This document shows, piece after piece, positions 1-8,700 of a stretch of DNA of 64,000 nucleotides (position 1 is its first letter; each line of letters starts with the position of its first letter). The notes below the pieces were generated by a model. It saw only the letters and a program-made list of their open reading frames with translations, searched no databases and had not been told where the DNA came from. The stretch covers positions 1-64,000 of the forward strand of contig JAWKHH010000005.1 in NCBI GenBank assembly GCA_041394945.1, written 5' to 3'. The stretch comes from Bryobacteraceae bacterium. GTDB taxonomy: Bacteria > Acidobacteriota > Terriglobia > Bryobacterales > Bryobacteraceae. Position numbers and translations under genes: made by a program.

Positions 1-202
1 TCCAAACCGCGAACCCGTCGCGGTCCCAGTAGAGTATCTTCAACCGGTCCTTGCGCCGGTTGGCGAACACATAGAGATGTCCGCCGAAGGCATCCTGTCC
101 GAGGTGGTCGCGCACCAGTGCGTGGAGCCCGTCGAAGCTCTTGCGCATGTCGCACGGCGCCAGGCACAGGTACACGCGCACGCTGGCGGGAAGGTGAATC
201 AC
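1..202 (-). CDS. tnpB: IS66 TnpB accessory protein, N-terminal part
   Basis: This is the first 67 codons of the IS66 Orf2/TnpB protein; the rest is off the window. It starts with GTG at 202, which overlaps the TGA of tnpA. The visible residues carry the family signature: the motif CDMRKSFDGL at about residues 17-26, then HLYVFANRRKDRLKILYWD at about 42-60. TnpB is an accessory protein needed for IS66 transposition, but its biochemistry is poorly defined. The reading frame is intact as far as it can be seen, so this IS66 copy could still be functional or recently active. Identification is by family motifs from memory. Confidence 0.85.
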   Translation of the reverse strand, partial: MIHLPASVRVYLCLAPCDMRKSFDGLHALVRDHLGQDAFGGHLYVFANRRKDRLKILYWDRDGFAVW

Positions 203-564
203 CGCGCCTCGCCCAATACCGCCAGGATCATCCGCAACGTATCGGCATCCGCTCCGGCGGGCACATGCAGCCGATCGCCGCTCACCAGCGTCAGCTCCAC
301 CCCGCCTCGTTCCGGCCCGGCGATCACTGTCTGCCGATCCACCGGCACGAACTGGACTGGCCGTTCCGGCTTCGTCTTCCGGCCCTGCTCCTCCAGCCTT
401 CTCCGCCACTGATAGAAGCTGTGTTCGCCCACTTTGCGCGAGCGGCAGTACCCGCGCACCGTCTCTCCGCTTGCCTCTTGATCCCCTATCACCCGTGCCC
501 AATACTCCCGCCGCTGTTCCGTGATCTTGCGCATCCTGCCAGTATCGGCTTCAGCGTCCAGCAA
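199..564 (-). CDS. tnpA: IS66 TnpA accessory protein
   Basis: A 121-residue protein with the layout of IS66 TnpA. An N-terminal helix-turn-helix-like part contains EYWARVIGDQEASGETV and then VGEHSFYQWRRRLEEQ (about residues 20-60). After it come a basic linker and a short C-terminal domain ending in TLRMILAVLG. It is predicted to bind the element ends. The ATG at 534 (MRKITEQ) is an equally likely start, because the ten residues before it look unlike the family. Its stop overlaps the GTG of tnpB, so the two are translationally coupled. It is intact, unlike the neighbouring transposase. Confidence 0.85.
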   Translation of the reverse strand: MLDAEADTGRMRKITEQRREYWARVIGDQEASGETVRGYCRSRKVGEHSFYQWRRRLEEQGRKTKPERPVQFVPVDRQTVIAGPERGGVELTLVSGDRLHVPAGADADTLRMILAVLGEAR

Positions 565-588
565 GCGATACTGGTGTTCACCGGATGC

Positions 589-1699
589 CTACCATTTTCC
601 CGCCCAAATGCTCGAAAACGAAGGCGTTGGCCGACCCTGTAGCACTCTCGGCTTTCCCGCTCCGCCTTGGTTTCTCATTAGTAGTCCCAAATTGCATCCA
701 GCTCCATGCACCAGCAGCCTCTTGAGGATGTTGCCGTGTCCCCGGAGATGCGTTCGCCTCATCCCACCCGTCTCGTACATATGCGCGAATGGACGTTCCA
801 ACTTCTCTCCCCGCTGCTCCAGCAGCTTCTTGCCACGCTTCCCTTTCACCCGGCGCCGGTTGCCATACACCGCCGTCTTCTCTTCCGCCTTGCCTTCCCA
901 GTTCCGTTTCCCCCGGTCCGCTTCCGCAATGTAACTCCGCGCTTCGGCTTTTCCCAGATCCACCAACACTGCGTTGCTGTGATACCCCTTGTCGGTCACC
1001 ACTTCCTCAGGACCTTCCGGATTGACCAGTTCCGCCGCTGCCGTGTTCACTTCCGCCGCCACCCCGGCGGTGTTCTCGCCCGCCTCGGCCAGAGTCTGCC
1101 GGATCGTCTTGGTATCCCCTTGATCGGCTCCTTGGAGCGTGATCGCTACGATTGCCCCTGTCTCCATATCCACAGCATGCTCGGCCTTGTGTGCCATGTG
1201 CGTGCTGCCGTCCTTCATCTTCGTCACTCGCGCATCCGGGTCGTTCGGGTTTACCCAGTCCTGGTTCGACGTTCGCTTTTTCCGCTTGCGGTCCATTCGC
1301 GCCAACTCTGCCTTGGTCGGCGTCTCGATCCCCGATTTCTTCGCCAACCGCGTCAGGAACTCCTGGTAGGTCCGTGTCCCGCCTCACGATCGTCCGCATC
1401 GCCGCGTTTGCTTCCAGCGTCGTGGCGTCGATTCCCACCGTCGTCCCCTTCACCAGTCCCGCTTCGGCCAACCGCTTCACCACCCATCCGAACACTTCCT
1501 GGTGCGCCTCCAGCGAGATCAGCCTCCTCGTTCTCGAGATCGTCGAATGCTCCGGTGTCGCTTCGCTCAGGTTGTAGCCCAGAAAGTCCCGCAAACCCAA
1601 CGAATCGCTCATCCTCCAAGCGATTCCCCGTTCCGAATCGATGACTTCGAAGTATCCGATCACTAGGGGCGCTGCCGAGCGTCGCCGCGTCGTCTCCAC
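589..1699 (-). pseudogene. DDE transposase remnant (IS1182/IS4-like), truncated and frameshifted
   Basis: Two overlapping minus-strand frames together spell one transposase. The upstream frame (1699 to about 1375) has GYFEVIDSERGIAWR, the phrase EATPEHSTISRTRRL, and GIDATTLEANAAMRTIVRRD. The downstream frame (about 1375 to 589) continues with YQEFLTRLAKKSGIETPT, KMKDGSTHMAHKAEHAVDM, VTDKGYHSN and ERPFAHMYETGGMRRTHLRG. The switch at about 1372-1380 is a small indel where relatives read RRDTGE-YQEFL. The N-terminal domain before the GYFE motif is also missing, so the element is dead twice over. It abuts IS66 debris on one side and the 3' end of a lipoprotein gene on the other. The exact IS family assignment is uncertain. 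Confidence 0.8.
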
Positions 1700-2181
1700 T
1701 CCCCGATGACAACATAGTGGTCATAGGTGATTCGGCCGACTTCGCCGCTCCCCGGTTCGACCGAGCTGGGGCTACGCCCGCCGTCGGTTGGACTCAGCGA
1801 ACGGAAGCGTCCGCGGATCCTGACGGGCAGTTCCCAGCCCCAGATCTCTCTGAACCGTTCTCGAATGGTCAGTGCTTGCAGACGGGACGCCTCCTGTTTA
1901 GGTGGCTTTGGCAATGGCACCGAGCCCTTTGCTGCCGACAACGCTACGTACCGATTTGCCTGCCGATCCCCTGGCGAACTGCATGCCGATTCATTGGCAA
2001 CGATCCCGGCAGACTCGGGGCCGATGATGAGTAAGGCTTGAACTCGAACCGTCGCTCCATGGAACCGCTCGGGATGCCCCATAAGGTCGCACGCAGTTAC
2101 GTCGGTGTCCTGCTGTTGAGCGCGACAGGCACCGATGAGAATCATCGCCAGGGCGAAGTTTCGTCCGCAAGTACAAAGCAT
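1663..2181 (-). CDS. Small lipoprotein; candidate immunity/accessory gene of the orphan Rhs tip
   Basis: A 172-aa protein with a lipoprotein-type signal: a short hydrophobic N-terminus, then IGAC, with Cys19 as the likely lipidated residue. The mature part contains TACDLMGHPERFHGATVRV and later REIWGWELPVRIRGRF. This resembles a small-domain pattern I associate with hypothetical acidobacterial proteins, with no known function. The start ATG at 2181 is preceded by a GGAG-like site and lies 18 bases after the stop of the orphan Rhs frame, the usual place of an immunity gene. The last ~12 residues (from about 1700) overlap transposase sequence, so the native C-terminus was probably replaced when the IS landed. 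The immunity role is inference. Confidence 0.55.
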   Translation of the reverse strand: MLCTCGRNFALAMILIGACRAQQQDTDVTACDLMGHPERFHGATVRVQALLIIGPESAGIVANESACSSPGDRQANRYVALSAAKGSVPLPKPPKQEASRLQALTIRERFREIWGWELPVRIRGRFRSLSPTDGGRSPSSVEPGSGEVGRITYDHYVVIGEWRRRGDARQRP

Positions 2182-2199
2182 ATGTCGAATCGCTCCGTA

Positions 2200-5172
2200 T
2201 TACAAGGGTTCCTTCTTGAGTCCCAAAACCCGGGCTACGCACTGGTTGTAAATTAGTGTAATGTTGTATAGTTGGTTCCCGTTTCTGTCTAGAGGATCGC
2301 CGTCGTTCTGCCTGATCCGGCTTCCTCCAAAATAGGTGCAGCCACCCGCCATGTTGTAGATGTAACCGAGTTCGTGCAGAAGCGTCATCGCTTGAATGGC
2401 GTACGGCGCAGCGACACCGAGGTAGTCTCCGAGACCAAAGAAGTCCTCTTGGTTGCGGAAAGAACTCGAATCCAGCGTCAAAATGGTCCTTCCAGCGACC
2501 ACTTCCACTTGTGCGTATCCATTCGCTAACGAGCCCCATTTCGCTTCGATATCAGTGTTGGGGTCCCCTCGCCATCCATTGCCGAGCACGCCGAACAGCA
2601 CCTGAGTCAGTGGATCTAAGTATCCGTAGACTCCGCCAGCATGAGGTTGGCCGAAGATATCTTGGCACTCAGTCCTCTGCTGAGTTGTACCATCGGCAAG
2701 TGGCGCTTCCACAGTGTCGCCGTGTCCCAAGAAGTACGTTGTCCAGGCGAGGGCTGGATCAAGTTGCTTGTACGCCCCAGCCTCGTAATTGTCACCGGGG
2801 CCCCATATGAGGGGAGCAGGAGCGCCGGTTGTCTCCCATAGGTAGCCCGGTGGACAGATATCGTCAAGGTTGTCAGCGTTGTCCGAGTAGAAGACGCATC
2901 CGGCTAGGCCAGTTGGATCGTTTCCGTTCGTCGGGTCCCCCCCTGTGTACGCATACCAATTCCCTCCATCCCCAGCCGGGTCCGGAGTCAAAAACCGCCC
3001 CGACACCGACCCGTAATACCGCTGGTCCGCATAATCCAGCCCCGTAGCATCCCGCGTATACGTCGCGAACTTCTCCCGCTCCTGCCCCGTCGCCCCCGGC
3101 TTCTCCTCCCCATACGGCCAGTAGTCCAGCCGCTCCACCGTCGACCCCACCTTCGACACCCGCACGCTCCCCAACCGGTCCACCACCACCGATGCCTGCG
3201 ACCCCACCGCCCCCGTCCGGATCAGCTTCCCGCCGAACCACACGTTCCGTTTGCTCTCCACCAGCGTCAGGTAAGGCGCCGTCGTCGTCTGCTGCAGGTT
3301 GAACGTCGACGCGCGCCCCCCGCCGATGCCCCAGAACGTGATCTCGCTGCCCACGCCCGGCTTGTGCTTCCACACCCGCCGGTTATCGGCCACGTATCCG
3401 TAGACCTCCGCGCCGCCGTCGTATTTCCGCATCCGGTTCGCCACATCGTATTCCAGCGCCACGCTCGTAGTCCCCGAGGGCATCTGGATCATGTTACCGT
3501 TCGCGTCGTGATTGGACATCGTGCCGGTCAGCCGGTTGGTCGCCGCATCCACCGTGTACGTGTGATTCGGCCCGCTGCCGGACTGCGTCAGTTTGTTGCC
3601 GAATCCATCGTACCCGAAGCTGAGATTCCAATTCCCATTGCCCGTCCCCGCGGCCGCGATCAATCTATTGAGAGCGTCATAAGTGTAAGTTACGGTTTCG
3701 TTAGTGACGCCATCGTACATCTGAGTGATACGGCCGTTATTCTGAGTTCCCGAAAAGACATACTGCCAGTTCACGACGCCCGGAACCGCGATGTTAGTCA
3801 ACTGATTCAACGTGTTATATTGCCGCGTCTCCGTCCACCCGTCCCACGTCATCTGCGTCATCTGCCCAGCCGCATTGTACTGCACGCCGCTCACCACCGC
3901 GCCCACGCCCGTCTGCGACATCCCCGTGTAGCGCCCGAGGGCGTCGTAGGAAAACGTGAACGTCGGTCCCGTGCCCACCGGCACCGGATAGATATCGGAG
4001 ATCATCTGCCCTCCGCTATCATAACTCCGGTTCGCCTCGAGCGACACCGTCCGGAAGGCCGAACTCGCCCACTTCGTCACGAACAGCCGCTTCTTGTTCA
4101 TCAACCCGCCCGCCGTGTACCCGAACGTCTCCCGGAAAGTGATCGGATTCGCGCCCGTCTCGTCCAGCGCCACCTGGATCGCCTGGGTCAGCCGGCCCGC
4201 CCCGCTCCCGTCCCCCGGCTCGGATGTGTCGTACACCAGCGTCGTCGCCTGGTTCGGGTCCGCCGCGCCCGTCGACACCGGGTGCCGCGCGATCGTCGTC
4301 AGCCTCAGGTAGGGGTCATAGCCGTAGACCACCTTCTGGTTCTTCGCGTCGATCTTCGTCGCCACCTGCCCGTTCGTCGTGTAAGTGTAGTTCACCGCTC
4401 CCGTTTCCGGGTTTGTCGCCTTGGTCATTTGCCCCAGAGAGTTATACTCAAAGCTGCGCGTCTGCGTCCCCGTCGGCCGCACCATCGTCACGGTCCTTAG
4501 CTTCCCAAGGGCGTTATAGGCATAGGTCGTGTTCCACGTCCCGCCCGCCGGATTCGGCTCGGTCACCTGCACCAGTTCCCCCAGCGCATTGCTCTTGAAC
4601 GTCTTCCATTTCCCCGCCGGGTCGGTCACCTTCACTTCGTTCGCGCCCACCGTCGAGTAGTACCCGTAGACCGTGTTCCCCGCGCTCGATGGCTGCGTCA
4701 CCTGAGTCGTCCGGCCGAGCGGATCGTAGGCATAGACCGTCCAAAAGACGCCGCCTCCCGGCGCGTACGGCTGCGAGGTCTGCTTCATCTTCCCCACCGG
4801 CGAACACGCGCACGGACCGTATTGCGTCTCCACCGTCGACACCACCGTACTCGGGCCCGTGCCCGTCTCCGTCTTCACCGTCCGGCCGAATCCGTCGTAG
4901 TAAGTCTTCGCGAAACGGTCGATCGTTCCCGCGGAACTCGTGTACGTCGACGCCGACCTTGTCCACGCCGGGTAGCTGCCCGCCGCGCTGTAGGTGTAAG
5001 TCGTCGTCGCGCCGTGTTGGGACGTGCTCTCCTGCGGCCGGGCGTAGGTATCGTAGATGATCTCACTCTCGGCGCCATTCGGTCCAACTTGTTCCTTCAC
5101 CCCCAGGAACAGACTGTAGGTGAACGTCTCCTGCTTCGTCGTGTCGCCGTTCGGCTTGATCACCGATGGCAC
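2200..5172 (-). CDS. Orphan Rhs C-terminal cassette: truncated YD-repeat core with HELGY tip
   Basis: A 990-codon frame that begins (GTG 5172) in the middle of an Rhs core and has no signal peptide and no visible ribosome site. Up to about residue 732 it is almost the same as the full-length Rhs at 5743-11241: YD repeats and the closing motif GRFLTPDPAG. After that the sequence is unrelated except for a shared cysteine motif. The ~255-residue tip contains MTLLHELGYIYN (His933, Glu934, Tyr937) followed by DGDPLDRNGNQLYN. It resembles the HELGH zinc-peptidase tips of other acidobacterial Rhs proteins, but the second metal-binding His is Tyr. In-frame sequence continues only to about 5260, where a TGA ends it. 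The cassette is therefore probably silent unless recombined into a complete rhs. Confidence 0.75.
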   Translation of the reverse strand: MPSVIKPNGDTTKQETFTYSLFLGVKEQVGPNGAESEIIYDTYARPQESTSQHGATTTYTYSAAGSYPAWTRSASTYTSSAGTIDRFAKTYYDGFGRTVKTETGTGPSTVVSTVETQYGPCACSPVGKMKQTSQPYAPGGGVFWTVYAYDPLGRTTQVTQPSSAGNTVYGYYSTVGANEVKVTDPAGKWKTFKSNALGELVQVTEPNPAGGTWNTTYAYNALGKLRTVTMVRPTGTQTRSFEYNSLGQMTKATNPETGAVNYTYTTNGQVATKIDAKNQKVVYGYDPYLRLTTIARHPVSTGAADPNQATTLVYDTSEPGDGSGAGRLTQAIQVALDETGANPITFRETFGYTAGGLMNKKRLFVTKWASSAFRTVSLEANRSYDSGGQMISDIYPVPVGTGPTFTFSYDALGRYTGMSQTGVGAVVSGVQYNAAGQMTQMTWDGWTETRQYNTLNQLTNIAVPGVVNWQYVFSGTQNNGRITQMYDGVTNETVTYTYDALNRLIAAAGTGNGNWNLSFGYDGFGNKLTQSGSGPNHTYTVDAATNRLTGTMSNHDANGNMIQMPSGTTSVALEYDVANRMRKYDGGAEVYGYVADNRRVWKHKPGVGSEITFWGIGGGRASTFNLQQTTTAPYLTLVESKRNVWFGGKLIRTGAVGSQASVVVDRLGSVRVSKVGSTVERLDYWPYGEEKPGATGQEREKFATYTRDATGLDYADQRYYGSVSGRFLTPDPAGDGGNWYAYTGGDPTNGNDPTGLAGCVFYSDNADNLDDICPPGYLWETTGAPAPLIWGPGDNYEAGAYKQLDPALAWTTYFLGHGDTVEAPLADGTTQQRTECQDIFGQPHAGGVYGYLDPLTQVLFGVLGNGWRGDPNTDIEAKWGSLANGYAQVEVVAGRTILTLDSSSFRNQEDFFGLGDYLGVAAPYAIQAMTLLHELGYIYNMAGGCTYFGGSRIRQNDGDPLDRNGNQLYNITLIYNQCVARVLGLKKEPL

Positions 5173-5228
5173 CGTGTTGTTGTGCGTCGGGTCCGGCGTA
5201 TACTCAATCGTCAGCGGACCCTGCGTCG
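3013..5228 (-). repeat. Rhs core duplication, copy 1 (pairs with 6470-8672)
   Basis: About 2.2 kb of direct repeat of the core-encoding part of the full-length rhs gene. Long stretches match base for base. At the 5' side (minus strand) similarity stops abruptly at 5228, just after the codons for TQGPLTIEY. At the 3' side it stops near 3013, just before the PDPAG codons. An inner stretch (about 3480-3830) is more diverged than the rest, so the copies look like a mosaic. The extent was judged by eye. Confidence 0.9.
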
Positions 5229-5341
5229 TGCCATTCCAGTTGCAACGTCACGTGTCGGCGTACCGATTCCAGGATACCGGAACGACCGACATCGCCCAAA
5301 GTTTCGTGCCGCCTTGTTTGTCGAGGTCGAAGTCACGCCAA

Positions 5342-5740
5342 TCAACTGAGCATTCGGTCGAGCGAAGGTATTAGTTCCGACCACCTTTTGGCATCCTCGT
5401 CCGTCGATACATCACATGCCCGGCGGAACCTTTCAGCCACGATACGCGCCTCCTCTGTTTCACCTTTCAGGCCTAAGAGGTTCGCAAGAGTGTAGAGCAA
5501 GCCTAGATCGTTAGGAATCTCCGGCAACGCTTTCTTCACGAACTCTATCGCCAGATCCAGGCGGCCCGTTTGCTCGCAGAGGATACTCATGTGAATAGTC
5601 AGCGCTGACAGCCAGAGGACGTTCTCAGAACAAACGCCCGAAGAAATTCCATCCGCAAGTACTTGAATGGCGCTGCCAACGTCGCCGCTGTCGTCTATGT
5701 CCTGTACCCGCCGAAGCAGTTCGCGTGGATCGGCGCTCAT
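5342..5740 (-). CDS. Small TPR-like cytoplasmic protein; candidate immunity partner of the upstream Rhs
   Basis: A 132-aa protein with no signal peptide. The ATG at 5740 follows the Rhs stop (5743) by two bases, so it is co-translated with that gene. The helical pattern, including the stretch LDLAIEFVKKALPEIPNDLG and then LYTLANLLGLKGETEEAR (about residues 60-105), looks like two to three tetratricopeptide-type repeats. Small helical-repeat proteins directly behind polymorphic toxins are often immunity proteins, but nothing in the sequence proves that here. It separates the main Rhs from the orphan cassette, exactly where a cognate immunity gene would be expected. Other roles, such as a general TPR adaptor, are possible. 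Confidence 0.6.
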   Translation of the reverse strand: MSADPRELLRRVQDIDDSGDVGSAIQVLADGISSGVCSENVLWLSALTIHMSILCEQTGRLDLAIEFVKKALPEIPNDLGLLYTLANLLGLKGETEEARIVAERFRRACDVSTDEDAKRWSELIPSLDRMLS

Positions 5741-5742
5741 TG

Positions 5743-8700
5743 CTATTTCCGCTGTAGCCCTTCCCTACACCGCCGGTAGTTCTCAGCCGCACGTTGGACA
5801 CACTCCACCGTATACTCGCGCTCCCGGCAGTTTTTCATATCACTTCGGTAAAGTTCCTCGCAAACGCCTGGCTCATACGGAATGGTTGTTGGCTTGTCGG
5901 TGGCGCGCAACGCATCAATGGCTTGCTGACCTAAATGTTGAATAGCATAAATCGTTAGTCCGGTCAGAATGACAGCGCCCGTAACTGTCACCACAACAGC
6001 GATCTCGGGAAGCGCTGCCCCCGTCAGTATCAGCGCACCACCTGCACCAACAGCAAGAAACCCGCTCCGAAGTAGGCTTTGCGTGGCCTCGGGCGTCAGT
6101 GTGACATTGAAGCGGCGGCCTTGCTCATCCGCGTAATCCCAGTCCTCAATCACTTCACTAAGAGCTTCGAAGGTATTGCGAATCTGCGCGAGCCGCCCGT
6201 CGTTCATGATTCGGCCACCAGCGCCTCCCGTGGTCACCCACAGATACCCAGGAGGGCACGGATCGGAAGCATCGCCTTCGACGCCGGGAGCGTCGAAGTA
6301 CTTGACGCAGCCAGCCCCCCACGAGTCTTCAATGCTCGCCGGAGCCAAGCCCGATGAGTCTGTCATTCCTATTGGCTCGTCGTGTGAATAAGAATACTGG
6401 TTCCCGATTGAGCTGCTGCTCTCCCCCGCGGGATCAGGTGTCAGGAATCTCCCCATCGTTGACCCAAAATACCGCTGGTCCGCATAATCCAACCCCGTAG
6501 CATCCCGCGTATACGTCGCGAACTTCTCCCGCTCCTGCGTCGTCGTCGACGGCTTCTCCTCCCCATACGGCCAGTAGTCCAGCCGCTCCACCGTCGACCC
6601 CACCTTCGACACCCGCACGCTCCCCAACCGGTCCACCACCACCGACGCCTGCGCCCCCACCGCCCCAGTCCGGATCAGCTTCCCGCCGAACCACACGTTC
6701 CGCGCCGTCTCCGTGAGCGTCAAGTAAGGCAATGTCGTCGTCTGCTGAAGGTTGAACGTCGCCACGCGCGACCCGCCGATCCCCCAAAACGTGATCTCGT
6801 TACCCACCCCCGGCTTATGCTTCCACACCCGCCGGTTGTCCGCCGCATATCCGTAAACCTCCCCGCCGCTCTGATACTGCCGCAGCCGGTTCTCAACATC
6901 ATAGGTCCCGCTCGCCGTCGGCAACTGATTTCCGTTCGAATCGTACGTGAACCCGTTCAGCCGGTTCGTCGACGCGTTCACCGTAAACGAATGCGTCGGC
7001 CCTGTCCCCTGCGTCACCGCCTGTGTCAGCTTGTTGCCGAAGCCGTCGTACCCGAAGCTTAGGCCCCAAGTTCCCGTTCCCGACGCCACCGCCGAGATCA
7101 ATCGATTGAGCGCATCGTAAGCATAAGTTACATTCTCGCCGGTGATCAGATCCTTCATCTGCGTGATCCGTCCGTTGTTCTGCGTTGCCGGGAACACGTA
7201 CTCCCAATCGGCCACGCTCGGGATCGTAATCTTTTTCAACTGGTTCAGGTCGTTATATTGCCGCGTCTCCGTCCACCCGTCCCACGTCATCTGCGTCATC
7301 TGCCCGGCCGCATTGTACTGCACGCCGCTCACCACCGCGCCCACGCCCGTCTGCGACATCGCCGTGTAGCGCCCGAGGGCGTCGTAGGAGAACGTATACG
7401 TCGGTCCCGTGCCCGCCGGCACCGGATAGATATCGGAGATCATCTGCCCTCCGCTATCATAACTCCGGTTCGCCTCCAGCGATACCGTCTGGAACCCCGA
7501 ACTGGACCCCGTCCACTTCGTCACGAACAGCCGCTTCTTGTTCATCAGCCCGCCCGCCGTGTACCCGAACGTCTCCCGGAACGTGATCGGATTCGCACCC
7601 GTCTCGTCCAGCGCCACCTGGATCGCCTGTGTCAGCCGGCCCGCCCCGCTCCCGTCCCCCGGCTCCGATGTGTCGTAGACCAGCGTCGTCGCCTGGTTCG
7701 GATCCGCCGCCCCCGTCGAAACCGGGTGCCGGGCGATCGTCGTCAGCCTCAGGTAGGGGTCATAGCCGTAGACCACTTTCTGGTTCTTCGCGTCGATCTT
7801 CGTCGCCACCTGCCCGTTCGACGTGTAAGTGTAGTTGACCGTTCCCGTCTCCGGATTCGTCGTGCTGGTCATCTGTCCCAGCGAGTTGTAAGCGAAGCTG
7901 CGCGTCTGCGTCCCGGTCGGCCGCACCATTGTCACGGTCTTTAGTTTCCCAAGGGCGTTATAGGCATAGGTCGTGTTCCACGTCCCGCCCGCCGGATTCG
8001 GCTCGGTCACCTGCACCAGTTCGCCCAGCGCATTGCTCTTGAACGTCTTCCATTTCCCCGCCGGGTCGGTCACCTTCACTTCGTCCGCGCCCACCGTCGA
8101 GTAGTACCCGTAGACCGTGTTCCCCGCGCTCGATGGCTGCGTCACCTGCGTTGTCCGGCCGAGCGGATCGTAGGCATAGACGGTCCAGAAGACGCTGCCT
8201 CCCGGCGCGTACGGCTGCGAGGTCTGCTTCATCTTCCCCATCGCCGAACACGCGCACGGACCGTATTGCGTCTCCACCGTCGACACTACCGTACTCGGGC
8301 CCGAGCCCGTCTCCGTCTTCACCGTCCGGCCGAAGCCGTCGTAGTAGGTCTTCGCGAAACGGTTGATCGTACCCGCGGAACTCGTGTACGTCGACGCCGA
8401 CCGTGTCCACGCCGGGTAGCTGCCCGCCGCGCTGTAGGTGTAAGTCGTCGTCGCGCCGTGTTGGGACGTGCTCGATTCCGGCCGGGCGTAGGCATCGTAG
8501 ACAATCTCGCTCGTGGCGGTGTTCGGCCCCACGCGGTCTTCCACGCCCAGGAACGGGCTGTAGGTAAAAGTCTCCTGCTTCGTCGTATCGCCGTTCGGCT
8601 TGATCACCGATGGCACCGTGTTGTTGTGCGTCGGGTCCGGCGTGTACTCGATCGTCAGCGGACCCTGCGTCGCCTTGAACACCGCCCCGGTGATGTCGTA

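Larger units (their letters stand above)
1..588 (-). mobile_element. Partial IS66-family element (cut by the window edge)
   Basis: Two consecutive minus-strand genes in the order tnpA-tnpB, with overlapping stop and start, are the hallmark of an IS66-family element. The large tnpC transposase would lie beyond position 1 and is not visible. The right boundary is unclear: only about 25 bases separate the tnpA reading frame from the end of a second, unrelated transposase at 589. I could not identify a convincing terminal inverted repeat or target duplication. Confidence 0.65.
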
